The notes beneath the pieces were generated by a model. It saw only the letters and a program-made list of their open reading frames with translations. It had not been told where the DNA came from and searched no databases. Position numbers and translations under genes: made by a program. From Schistocerca nitens (Eukaryota > Arthropoda > Insecta > Orthoptera > Acrididae), in NCBI RefSeq assembly GCF_023898315.1, contig NC_064622.1, positions 166,552,178-166,616,177 of the forward strand: 64,000 bases of DNA, read 5' to 3'. Positions 1-9,867 of the stretch are shown here, piece after piece (within the stretch, counting starts at the first letter, position 1; the number at the start of each line of letters is the position of its first letter).

Positions 1-688
1 CGAAACGCGCCGCTCTTCTTTGGATCTTCTCTATCTCCTCCATCAACCCGATCTGGTACGGATCCCACACTGATGAGCAATACTCAAGTATAGGTCGAAC
101 GAGTGTTTTGTAAGCCACCTCCTTTATTGATGGACTACATTTTCTAAGGACTTTCCCAATGAATCTCAACCTGGTACCCGCCTTACCAACAATTAATTTT
201 ATATGATCATTCCACTTCAAATCATTCCGCACACATACTCCCAGATATTTTACAGAAGTAACTGCTACCAGTGTTTGTTCCGCTATCATATAATCATATA
301 ATAAAGGATCCTTCTTTCTATGTATTCGCATTACATTACATTTGTCTATGTTAAGGGTCAGTTGCCACTCCCTGCACCAAGTGCCTATCCGCTGCAGATC
401 TTCCTGCACTTCGCTACAATTTTCTAATGCTGCAACTTCTCTGTATACTACAGCATCATCTGCGAAAAGCCGCATGGAACTTCCGACACTATCTACTAGG
501 TCATTTATATATATTGTGAAAAGCAATGGTCCCATAACACTCCCCTGTGGCATGCCAGAAGTTACTTTAACGTCTGTAGACGTCTCTCCATTGATAACAA
601 CATGCTGTGTTCTGTGTGCTAAAAACTCTTCAATCCAGCCACACAGCTGGTCTGATATTCCGTAGGCTCTTACTTTGTTTATCAGGTG
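1..688 (-). mobile_element. CR1-like LINE reverse transcriptase fragment
   Basis: Read on the minus strand, this stretch is open with no stop from about 688 to the window edge and encodes the C-terminal half of a non-LTR reverse transcriptase. The GMPQGSVMGPLLF motif maps near 560-520 and the catalytic FADDAVVY motif near 475-450. Thumb motifs follow (VKYLGV, then WNDHIKLIVGKAG near 220-180, then RPILEYCSSVWDP near 95-50). The element runs off the left edge, and its upstream side ends abruptly at the Tc1 relic near 690. The apparent plus-strand frame at 342-665 is a shadow of this coding strand. The absence of stops suggests a fairly recent copy. Assignment to CR1/L2 rather than Jockey is inference. 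Confidence 0.85.
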
Positions 689-694
689 ACAGTG

Positions 695-1666
695 CGGACC
701 TGTATACATACAGCATAAAAGCATACAGGTTGACCTCATCTGCTGACTGACAGAGACTGCCGACACTTGAAGAGGTCCTAATGTGTAATAGGGCAGACAT
801 CTGTCCAGACCATCACACAGGAATTCCAAACCACATCAGGATCCACTGCAAGTTCTATGACAGTTTGGTGGGCGGTAAGAAAACTTGGATCTCATGGTTG
901 AGCGGCTGCTCATAAGCCACACATCACGCCGGTAAATGCCAAACGACGCCTCGCTTGGTGTAAGGAGCGTAAACATTGGATGATTGAACAATGGAAAAGC
1001 ATTGTGTGGAGTGACGAATAACTGTACACAAGTGGCAATCCAACGGCAGGATGTGGGTATGGCGAATGCCCAGTGAACGTCATCTGCCAGCGTGTTTAGT
1101 CTCAACAGTAAAATTTGGAGGCGGTGGTGTTATGGTGTGGTCCTGTTTTACGTGGAGGGGGCTTGCGCCCCTTGTTTGTTTTGTGTGGCACTGTCACAGC
1201 ACAGGCCAACATTGATATTTTAAGCACCTTCTTGCTTCCCACTGTTGAAGAAAAATTCGGGGATGGTGATTGCATCTTTCAACATGATCAAGCACTTTTT
1301 TCATAAAGCACAGCCTGTGGCAGAGTGGTTACACGATGATAACATCCCTGTAATGGACTGGCCTGCACAGAGTCCTGACCTAAATCCTATAGAAAACCTT
1401 TGGGATGTTTTGGAACGTCGGCTTCGTGCCAGTTGTCACCGGCCAACATTAATACCTCTACTCATTGCAGCACTCCATGAAGAATGGGCTGCCATTCCCC
1501 ATGAAATCTTCCAGCACCTGATTGAACATATGGCTGCGAGGGTGGAAGCTGTCATCATGGCTAAGGGTGGACCAACTCCGTATTGAATTCCAGCATTACA
1601 GATGGAGGACACCACGAACTTGTAAGTCATTTTCAGCCAGGTGTCCGGATACTTTTGATCACATAG
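695..1666 (+). pseudogene. Tc1-like DNA transposon, broken transposase
   Basis: This is a Tc1/mariner-superfamily (DDE) transposase relic. Recognisable blocks in order are an HTH-linker remnant (780-940), VNAKRRLAWCKERKHW (about 930-980), the first catalytic Asp in WSDE near 1010 followed at once by a stop, FGGGGVMVW (1112-1140), FQHDQA near 1280 carrying the second Asp, and DLNPIENLWDV near 1380-1410 with the catalytic Glu. Frames change several times and stops are present. The 3' terminal inverted repeat, CAGGTGTCCGGATACTTTTG and onward, runs from about 1639 to 1666 and is followed by TA. The 5' inverted repeat is missing, so the left side is truncated against the LINE fragment. The right end lies inside a Penelope-like reverse transcriptase, which marks its target. 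Confidence 0.85.
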
Positions 1667-1668
1667 TA

Positions 1669-2545
1669 TATTCCATTAATTTATTTTCTCCACGAGCTCA
1701 CAGTATGAAAACTTTGTCTACATACCTCCAAAATGCAGTTGGTTTAAGGCCCACTGATTTAAACACCCTCTCCTCCCAAAGTCCTTCATAAAAAGGTTAG
1801 GCTCCACTGGAGACAAAGGGTTACCCATGGCAACACTGTCAGTCTGCTCAAAATATTCTTGATGAGCATAAAGTAGGTTTAGGAAAGAGTGTGTCAATGT
1901 ACAGCAGTGATGTCCACCTGATTCTTACCACTACCACAAAACCACAATATTGGCTGCTAATGGCAACAAGGGGCAGGACTTGGAGGTATCCAATGGTGAG
2001 CACAGCATGAGGCTACAGAATGTAGTTGAAGTACTTAGTCGACGAGTAACTCACAACAGTGCCAGTGGTTTCGATACAAAGCAGACCAATGTCAGTGGCC
2101 AATTAAGCAGAGAGAAAGCTTGTTGATTGCTGTGTCCACATAGAATGCACCACAGTGGTTGTAGCTTAGCTTGTATATCACATGACTGTCTTCACAGGTA
2201 GCTCTGCGTTTGATGGGCTAGGTGATGCTTGTGACCAGACTGGAGTGGGTGGTAGTGGAGGGAGAATATATGGGACAGGTCTTGCATGTAGGTCATATTA
2301 CTGGGATATGAGCCATGAGGAATGGGGTTGGGAGCAGGTGTTGATTAGGGATGGACGATGGAATTGTGTAGGCTCAGTGGACGGTAGAATACCACTGTGG
2401 GAGAGCCGGGAAGGATAGTAGGGAGGATATTCCTTATTTCATGGCACGGCGGTTTCTGTACAAAGTTGGGAGGATAATTTCAGTCTGTGAAGGCCTTAGT
2501 GAGACCCTTGGTATATTTGGAGAGGAGCTGCTCATGGACTATAGA
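1669..2545 (-). mobile_element. Penelope-like element (PLE) fragments, out of canonical order
   Basis: Two PLE pieces lie on the minus strand. The part at 2545-2060 encodes the linker and a GIY-YIG-like endonuclease end; HVIYKLSYNHCGAFYV reads at about 2180-2130, matching the family pattern of an I/L-Y core followed by CxxC-like spacing. The part at about 1900-1669 encodes PLE reverse transcriptase: FEQTDSVAMGNPLSPV near 1850-1800, then FWRYVDKVF near 1720, where the expected YVDD is YVDK. In a normal PLE the RT precedes GIY-YIG. Here GIY-YIG comes first, so two copies are joined tail to head or one is rearranged. The Tc1 relic interrupts the RT at its downstream end. Confidence 0.7.
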
Positions 2546-3054
2546 CAAAACACTTTTGCCCAATGCTCATTTAACAACACGCGACTGGAAACTGTGGAAT
2601 CCTCTGCCTACCTAGTGAGTAAAATTACATCAGATGGAAGGTCAAGGAAGGATTTTGGAAGCCAAATCCATCAGACAAAAGCTACCTAGAACAAGAGACG
2701 AAATCTTTGCACATGCAGCAGTATAGACAATTTCCTCAGGAAAAGCCTCATAAAGACATTTTTTTGGAGTATGCTCCTGTAAGGAAGTGAATATGGACTC
2801 TTGTAGAAGCAGAAAAACATAAAATGATGACCTTCAAGATGTGGTGCTACTGCAGGATGCCCAAGATTTTGCAGGCAGAAAAGTATCAAACAAAGAGGTG
2901 CTTCACAGAGTGGAGGAAGAGAAGCTTTGCCTCCTCAAGGTAATTAAACACAGAAGGGACTTGTGGGACGGCTATCTGCTGACACATGATGGTATCATTA
3001 AAAGTATCACTGAAAGAACTGTAGAAGGGAAAAATACAAGAGACAGACTGAGAC
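2546..3054 (+). mobile_element. Old RTE-type LINE fragment, RT C-terminus (part 1)
   Basis: This decayed plus-strand copy encodes the C-terminal region of an RTE-like reverse transcriptase. It is recognised by comparison with the better RTE copy at 14064-15065. TVESSAYLVSKITSDGRSRKD (about 2590-2655) corresponds to the VVKEFCYLGSKITDDGRSRED block, FKMWCYCRMPKI (about 2832-2868) to FEMWCYRRMLKI, and HRVEEEKLCLL...RRDLWDGYLL to NRIGEKRNLWHNLTRRRDRL. Several stops and frame changes are present, and divergence is much greater than between the other RTE copies here. A mariner is inserted at its TA at 3055-3056, and the element resumes at 4362. Confidence 0.65.
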
Positions 3055-3056
3055 TA

Positions 3057-4359
3057 TGAGGTGTGTTTTTAAAGTAATGTCCGTTTGAACATAAGTACAC
3101 AACAAAAGGTTATTTCTAAAAAGTAAATTTATTTTCAGAAAGTACATACTTCACTCTATTTTTCGACATAGTTGCCAAGTTTGTTCAAACACGTATCATA
3201 CCTCTCAACCAATTTAAAAATACCCTCTTCATAAAAACTTGCCGCCTACCCCGATAACCAAGAGTTCACTGCCGTTTTCAAGCTGTCGTCGTCATTGTAA
3301 TGGTTGCCACTGACGTCTTGTTTGAGGTGTAGGAACAGATGGTAATCGCTTGGCGCAAGATCAGTACTGTAGGGTGGGTGGTCTAAAGCCTCCCAGCCAG
3401 AATTGGCCAATAACTCGCAGGTCTGACCTGCAGAGTGAGGTCTTGCATTGTCATGGAGAAGGACAGTTTCCCTTTGTCAGCATGCCGCGTCTTTTGTTTT
3501 GAATCGCTCTACTTAGGTTTCTCAGGGTTTGGCAGTATGCTTCTGCGTTGATAGTGGTTCCTCAATGGATGAAGTCGACCAACAAAACACCATACCTATC
3601 CCTAAATGCCGACACCATGATTTTGTGCTGGGACAGAGTGTTTGGCCTTCACCTTTACAGGCAAGTTTGTGTGTCTCCATTCCATGCTCTGTTGCTTCGA
3701 TTCGGGCGTGATATGCAAAACCCATGTTTCGTCTCCAGTTACGATCTGACTCAAGAAGCCGTCACCTTCTTCATGATAATGAGTCAAGAACTTCATTGTA
3801 CACTCAAATCTTTGGTTTTTGTGGTCCTCTGTTAGGAGTTTCAGGACCCAATGGGAGCACAGTTTCCTAAACTTTAGGTGTTCAGAAACAGTGTTGTAAA
3901 GCACTGATCTCAACACATCAGGAAATTTGTTTGAGAGACCTGTTATTGTGAAGCAACTGTTCACACAAATCCTCGCTTCAGCTGAAGCCACCAAACCATC
4001 GGTAATCAAAGAAGGGCAGCCGGAGCGGTCCTCATCATGGATGTTGTCACGGCCATCTTTGAATTCTTGTACCCACTTACGCACTACACTTCGCAAATCT
4101 GTTGATGAATTTCTGCAGCAGACAGGTTCCTTGCTGACGAAAACCATATCACTGAGCGAACATCACATGCGACGGGCGAGTTGATAGTCTTAAACATTTT
4201 GAAAGCACAGAGCAGAACCGTACAGGTTAGCTACAGAGCTGAAACTGAGCACAGTTGTTCTTGAGGCATGCTGGTACACGAAGCACGTGCTCGTTGTGGT
4301 ATGTGCGTGAACTACTAGTGTATACAACAAAACAGCCCTTACTTAAAAAACACACCTCG
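3057..4359 (-). mobile_element. Complete mariner element with TIRs and TA target duplication
   Basis: This 1303 bp element is bounded by TA at 3055-3056 and 4360-4361. The left end reads TGAGGTGTGTTTTTAAAGTA and the right end is its imperfect reverse complement (TTAAAAAACACACCTCG at 4343-4359), giving inverted repeats of roughly 20-25 bp. The length is typical of mariner (about 1.3 kb). The flanks on both sides belong to the same old RTE LINE, so the mariner inserted into that LINE and the host reading resumes at 4362. The transposase is annotated separately and is broken. Confidence 0.9.
3156..4197 (-). pseudogene. mariner transposase (DD34D), inactivated
   Basis: The start lies near 4197 on the minus strand (an MFKT-type N-terminus) and the stop is at 3158-3156. 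Recognisable parts are the N-terminal HTH region (RKWVQEFKDGRDNIHDEDRSGCP), the linker HWVLKLLTEDHKNQR, the first Asp in VTGDETWV (about 3755-3735), the second in LLHDNARPH (about 3465-3440) and the third in DLAPSDYHLF (about 3365-3340), which is the mariner DD34D pattern. At least two frame changes, around 4150 and between the first and second catalytic blocks (3600-3470), and several stops prevent one continuous protein. All three catalytic Asp codons are preserved, so decay is by frame breaks and stops, not active-site loss. Confidence 0.88.
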
Positions 4360-4361
4360 TA

Positions 4362-4478
4362 TAATACATCAAGCAGATCATGGAGGATACCACCTATACC
4401 ATTCTCAAGAGGAAGGGTGAAGACAAAAATGAGTGAAGGCCGAAGAAGAAGAAGAAGAAGAAGAAGATAGAAAGAAAG
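4362..4478 (+). mobile_element. Old RTE-type LINE fragment, 3' end (part 2)
   Basis: This continues the LINE interrupted by the mariner. The translation IQQIMEDTTYTILKRKGEDK lines up loosely with the final block of the better RTE copy (YTKQIQKDVGCSRYWEMKKLAQDR). The element ends in a GAA/AAG trinucleotide run at about 4443-4468. RTE LINEs commonly end in short simple repeats, so this run is probably the LINE tail and not an independent microsatellite. Confidence 0.55.
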
Positions 4479-4549
4479 ATGCTGAATGAAATACATTTGG
4501 CTGTTGAGAGTAATGCATAATAAACTCAATGGCTACCATAACAGTCTCT

Positions 4550-6197
4550 TATCAAACACCTCTCACAAAAACCAAAGAGACTCTGGTTATATATAAAGCC
4601 CATCAGTGGTACCAAAGTTAATGTTCAGACATCCAAGGATGACACAGAAACTGCAATTGAGTGTAGAAAATCAGATGATGAACTCAGTTTTCCAATATTC
4701 CTTTTCTAAGGAAGATACAGATATTAATGTCAGTGGAGTCAAAAAATAGCTAAAATTAAACAAGGTTTCATAGTAAAAAATCCCTGTCAGACTGTCTACA
4801 GAATTTTCATCTGAGTTACCTTCCATTTTAACTGTAATACTGTATATGATAGATCCCTTGAGAAAAAAAACTGTTCCCAGTGATAGGAAGAAAGCACAGG
4901 TCACTTGTGTGTACAAGAAGGTTAGTAGAAATCACCCATTAAACTACTGTTCTATCTCATTGACACTTCTCTGTTGTAGAATCATAGAAAATACTCTAAA
5001 CTCAAAACATAATGAGGTATTTCAAATGGAACAATCATCTTCAAGCCAACAAGGGGTGCTAATAGCCTCACTGTTTTACACCCTAAACATACCCATGCCA
5101 ACCAATATGGCTTCCGAAAACGATAATGCAGAACCCTACTTAACTCTTTTCTTGCATACCGTCCTGAAAGTTGTGGCTAAAGGCAATGAGGTAGATGCAG
5201 TATTTCGTGACTACTGAAAACCTTTTGACTAGGTACCACACCAGTGATTTCAAATGAAAGTGTAGTTATATCAGCTATCTGACACAATTTATGACTGGAC
5301 TGAGGATTTCTTTCTAGCGAAGATGCAGAAGTATCTTCTGATGTGCCTAGGGGATTGTGTTAGGACTCTTGTTGAGACAATATATTAATGACATGATGGA
5401 CAGCATTGATAGAAACTTCAAACTTTTTGCAGATGACGCGGTTGTCGAAATGAAGTATTGTTTTTAAAAAAATCTGCACAAATATCCAGCCAGAATTTGA
5501 TAAGATTTCAAAATGTGCGAAGTTTGGCAACTTGTTAAATGTCCAGAAATATAAAATTGTGCATTTCTCAAAACTCAGAAACTGGTATTCAACAGCTACA
5601 ACATCAGTGAGTCAACTTACACAAATATATGGGGTGTAACAATTTGTAGGAATAAGAACTGGAATGATCACATAAGCTTAGTCGTAGGTAAGATAGGTGG
5701 TAGACTTCAGTTCATTGGCAAGATATGGAGAAAATGCAGTCAGTCTACAATGGAGACTGCTTACATATCAATTGAGTGCGCAATCTTCAGGTATTTCTCA
5801 ATTTCTTAGAATCTATACCAAATAGGGCTATCAGGGAATATTGAATGGATACTGAGAAGGGTGGCATGATTGATCAGAGTGCCACAGAAGTGTTGAAGAT
5901 CCTAAATTGACCGACATTTGAAGTTGGATGCTAATTGTCTCGCAAAAGCCTACTTAGAAAGTTTTGAGAACCAGTATTTTGTGAGGAATCTAGAGATTGT
6001 CTTTTCCCCCCTATGTATCACTCCCACACACACAGCGAAGACAAGATTAGATTAAGTACAGTATGAACAAAGGCGTGTAAGCATTCATTCCTACTGCACA
6101 CAGTTTGTGTGGGAAGAAACCCTAACATTTGGTACCTTACTAAGTGTGCCCTGCCGTGCACTTAACAGTGGTTTGCAGAGTAGTTATGTAGATATGG
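4550..6197 (+). mobile_element. Decayed CR1-like LINE with complete 3' end
   Basis: The reverse transcriptase remnant reads on the plus strand. A finger block is at about 4935-5010 (NYCSISLTLLCCRIIENTL, corresponding to YRPISLT..CKI). The DaVF.D..KPFD.VPHQ catalytic block is near 5190-5240 with a stop inside, and LFADDAVVE is near 5427-5453. Thumb motifs to about 5900 lie in mixed frames. The 3' end, GTGGTTTGCAGAGTAGTTATGTAGATATGG near 6168-6197, is the typical terminus of this family, which elsewhere ends in repeated TAGATG. The same family supplies 1-688, 24370-24862 and 31335-34500. The left boundary is uncertain. Confidence 0.75.
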
Positions 6198-6540
6198 AAT
6201 ACTGTCAGAAAGATATGCGATTCCACCGGGAAAGAAGAGGCGGAGGGAGAGGGAGACTTATTGCTTCAGTAACTCATTAGATAAAGTGAGTATTGAAAAT
6301 TAAGTAAGTGCTGCCAGCCCTCTGTCACTATAAGCTCTGGGCATGCTTCAGCGATCACCATGTGATGAAGCTGCAGCAGTGGAATGTTGTGTGTTTTGGA
6401 GAACAGAGGTCTTGGCTTCACCGCCTGGACCATGAGGAAAGTACACACCTCTATAAAAAGACCCTCAACCTCAAGCTGTGCTACGTGCTGATGAGGTGAA
6501 TGGCTGTTGAGGTGAAATAGTCTCTAGTGGGCAACCTCTG
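6198..6540. other. Unassigned spacer
   Basis: No motif is recognised between the CR1-like 3' end and the first part of the J1 LINE. Short open frames on both strands have no recognisable product. The segment may be J1 5' UTR or ancestral sequence. Confidence 0.4.
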
Positions 6541-9262
6541 GGGCACCTGCCGCCCCCCTGTTGTATAAGGCTTGCTCAGGCATGCAGGGCTCTGCCTGGG
6601 TCGACATTTATTCATTTATTTACCTAGTGTTCCATGGGATCCCTATGGAACAGTCTCATCAAACTCCTAATCCTGACAGGACAGGGGTACTGTCAGGTGG
6701 TACCTACATCCACTCATCAGAGAGAGCTCGATTGGTCAGTCCTCCCGAAAAGAAGTCTCAGAATCATAGTAACAGAGCAGTAGTGTATCAAACACTTCCG
6801 TTGTAATCAAGCGAGCAGGGGGAACCTCTGAGAAGGTCTCCACTTTCTATATTCACCCCAAGGCTTTGGAAGGTATTGCTGGACTTCTAAGGTGTGTCAA
6901 ACGACTTCGTAATGGAACACTTTTAGTTGCAAGTGCTAATTCAACCCAAATATATAAGCTCTTGGGATGTAAGGCCTAGGTGACTACCCAGTTGAGTCTG
7001 AGTAGCATAACACCCTTAACTTTAGTAAGAGTGTGGTTACCTGCTCTGGTATAATGGAGGTGGACCCCACAGAGTTACATGAAGAATGGAATATGGGCAC
7101 CACGGAAGTGCAGAAGTATATGAGGAGAGTCAATGGCAAATTGGAAAAATCAGCAACATTTATTCTAATGTTTAGTACTTCGGAATTACCTGGACATATT
7201 CTTGCAGGCTATATCCGTCTTAGGTTCACACGTTTGTTCCTAACCCAATGCGATGCTACAAATGTCAAAGATTTGGCCATACCACTATGGGATGTAATGG
7301 GCAATGTGTGGCAATTATGGAGGCTCAGCTCATGAACCAGGCAATTGTTGTACACTTCCTCGGAAATGTGTAAACTGCTCTGCGGATCGCCCAGTGTGGA
7401 GCAGAAAGCTTGAGGTTTACAAGAAGGAAAGGAAGATTCAGGATTTGAAGGTCAAGCGATGCATACCGTATTGTGAAGCTAAAAAAAGCTTTCAAAGCTA
7501 TCCAACCTCTGGTTTTTCGCTACTTTTCTTGCATCAGCCCTTAAGACACCATTCGCCAAATGTGATGCCTCCACACAAACTCAGACCACAGATTCAACTA
7601 CGAGCGCATCCACTTGTCGGTGTGCCTGTGGGGGAAACGCTCCACTTGAAACTGAAGTCATTAGGAAGCAGTCAGCAATGGGGTTACCACCTAAGCACAT
7701 ACCACTACCCACCATCAGAAGCCAACTAAGCCATCCTCGCAACCCAGGCAACCACCTCCTCCCATCAGTAAAGAAAAAGTCCTTCGAAAGATAGTTCTAA
7801 GTCCAAGAAAGTGGTGGTCAAACCTTCAGATTGATGAGCTCTCTCCCTCTCAGATGGGGACTATGCTTTGGAGCATGTAGTCTTCCAATTGGAGGAACTT
7901 GAGAGACAGAAACCGGCTAATGTTCCCCCTGACCTCCCCTGTAAATCTGTGCCTCTGAGGGAGAAAGGAAAGAACAACCATTGCTGAACAATGGCTTTCA
8001 CAGGGACTTCTGTATTGCAGTGAAATTTAAATGGATATCGCTCACATTTGGAAGAATTGCAGCTCCTGGTCCAGGAGAAAGCGTTCTGCATCTGCTTACG
8101 AGAAACATATCTTAGAGTCACAGACACACCTGTATTAAGGGATAATCACCCATACAGGAAGGACGATACTACTGGAGACAGGGCTAAAGTTGGAGTGGCA
8201 GTTTTCATTGATGACAGATGCCACTCCTCTCCTGTCCCTCTTACCACAGCCATGCAAGCAATTTCTGTGAAATTTCTCCCACCCTTTTAATATCACAGTG
8301 TGTTCTTTGTACCTTCCGCCTAATAATTCTTTGGATGCAGACGCACTGGCAGAACTCTTCCAGGCACTCCCATGACCATTCCTCCGTGGGGGGGGGGGGG
8401 GGGGGGACTTAATGCACACAATGTGCTGTGGGCCTCGGCTACCACTTGCTCCAGAGGTCAGATGATCAAGCGACTTGTCCATTCTGCGAATATCTGCCTT
8501 CTGAATGTGGGTCAGATGACACATTTTTCCATAGCTACAAGGTCTTTTTCAGCCATTGTCCTTTCTTTTTGTTTCCCAGCTCTTGCAGACTCAATTCAGT
8601 GTGAAGTGGTTCCAGATTTACATTCTAGTGACCACTTCCCAGTGTGGCTCTGTCTGCCAACTAGGACAGTGGCTGACAGGACACCATGCAGATGGATGAT
8701 ACACAGGGCAAATTGGTTGCAGTACAGTCTACAGGCTATTTTTGAACAAAAGAATTGTCCGCAGGAGATGGTAGCCCATGTCACTTGCGAGATCCAATGG
8801 GCTGCTGCAGAGTCCATCCCCAGGTCCAGTAACCACCTCAGACGACGGCCTGTACCTTAGCGGAATGACGACTGCTGATTGGCAATCAGGGCCAGACAAA
8901 CAGCTCTGTGGACTTCAAGCACTGTCCAACTACAGAAAACATTCATGCATTCAGATCTGCAAGAGCACACCTGAGGCGAATGATAAATGAATGGAAGAGG
9001 TCTTCCTGGAGGGAGTTCACGACTTCCATTAATCGGTCCACTTCCACTGTGCAAGTTTGGGAATCAATAAAACAGATTTCAGGCAGTACACGTCCCCTTA
9101 TGGACTTGTTAAGTAATGGGGTCTTGGTGGATGACATGGCTCAGATTTTAGCCAAACACTTCTTTACTGTTTGTTATGTCATCCAGACAAGCTTCTGCTT
9201 TTCGGGTGTTCCGTAGGACGGAAGTCTACAACCTTCCATTCTCCATGTGGAAACTGGATTTA
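6541..9262 (+). mobile_element. I/Jockey-group LINE J1, segment 1 (ORF1 and endonuclease), degraded
   Basis: This is the oldest element of a three-layer nest. ORF1 remnants at 6700-7740 include the RNA-binding region (EKVSTFYIHPKALEGIAG near 6830-6880) and FSTSELPGHILAGYIRLR near 7180-7225. Zinc knuckle CYKCQRFGHTTMGC (CX2CX4HX4C) is near 7258-7300, with further Cys-rich sequence and a TYREAK-like tail. ORF2 remnants at 8030-9262 include ITVCSLYLPPNNSLDADALA near 8290-8350, LNAHNVLWAS near 8408-8440, and SDHFPVWL near 8628-8652, all EEP endonuclease blocks. The reading continues through PFSMWKLDL at about 9236-9262 and resumes at 15201. A 19-G run at 8388-8406 replaces the residues before NAHN. 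Frames change repeatedly. J2 is the better-preserved relative. Confidence 0.85.
8388..8406 (+). repeat. Poly-G run of 19 within J1 endonuclease
   Basis: Nineteen consecutive G residues sit where the J1 endonuclease should encode the hydrophobic-GDF part of its GDFNAH motif. The run is probably an expanded mononucleotide tract in dead sequence and is a likely sequencing or assembly weak point. Confidence 0.9.
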
Positions 9263-9867
9263 TTTTATTTGCGCATCAAATTTCCATAGGACCAAATTGA
9301 GGAGCAAATCTCCAAGGTCGTGGAACGTGTCAGTACATGAAATTACAACGTAAAAGTAATAAAAAATAATAATTCAATGTTTATGAACCCGAAAAAAATC
9401 AATCTGTAAGTTGAAGCAAATGCAATCAACAATACAACAAGAATGAGCTTAAGTTTTCAAGGAACTCCCCGACAGAATAGAAGGAGTGACCCATGAGGAA
9501 ACTCGTCCGTTTCAATTTGAAAATGTGTGGATTACTGCTAAGATTTTTGAATTCGGATGGTAGCTTATTTAAAATGGATGCAGCAGTATTCTGCAAACCT
9601 TTCTACACAAGAGTTAAGTAAGTCCTATCCAAATGCTGGTTCGATTTCTGCTGAGTATTAACTGAGTGAAAGCTGCTGATTCTTGGGAATAAGCTTATAT
9701 TGTTAACAAGAAATGATGGTGAGGAATATATATATTGAGAGGCCTATGTCAAAATACCCAGACTCGTGAACAGGGGTCAACAAGAGGTTTGTGAATTTAC
9801 ACCACTTATTGCCCGAACCGCCCAACTTTTAAGCCAAAAATATCCTTTTAGAATGGGAAGAGTTACC

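Noticed and set aside
342..665. 107-codon plus-strand frame
   Set aside because: It is the antisense shadow of the CR1-like RT that reads without stops on the minus strand.
4255..4470. Arg-rich frame ending in a poly-Arg tail
   Set aside because: The tail is the GAA-type simple repeat at the end of the old RTE LINE read in another frame, and the front part is mariner terminal sequence.
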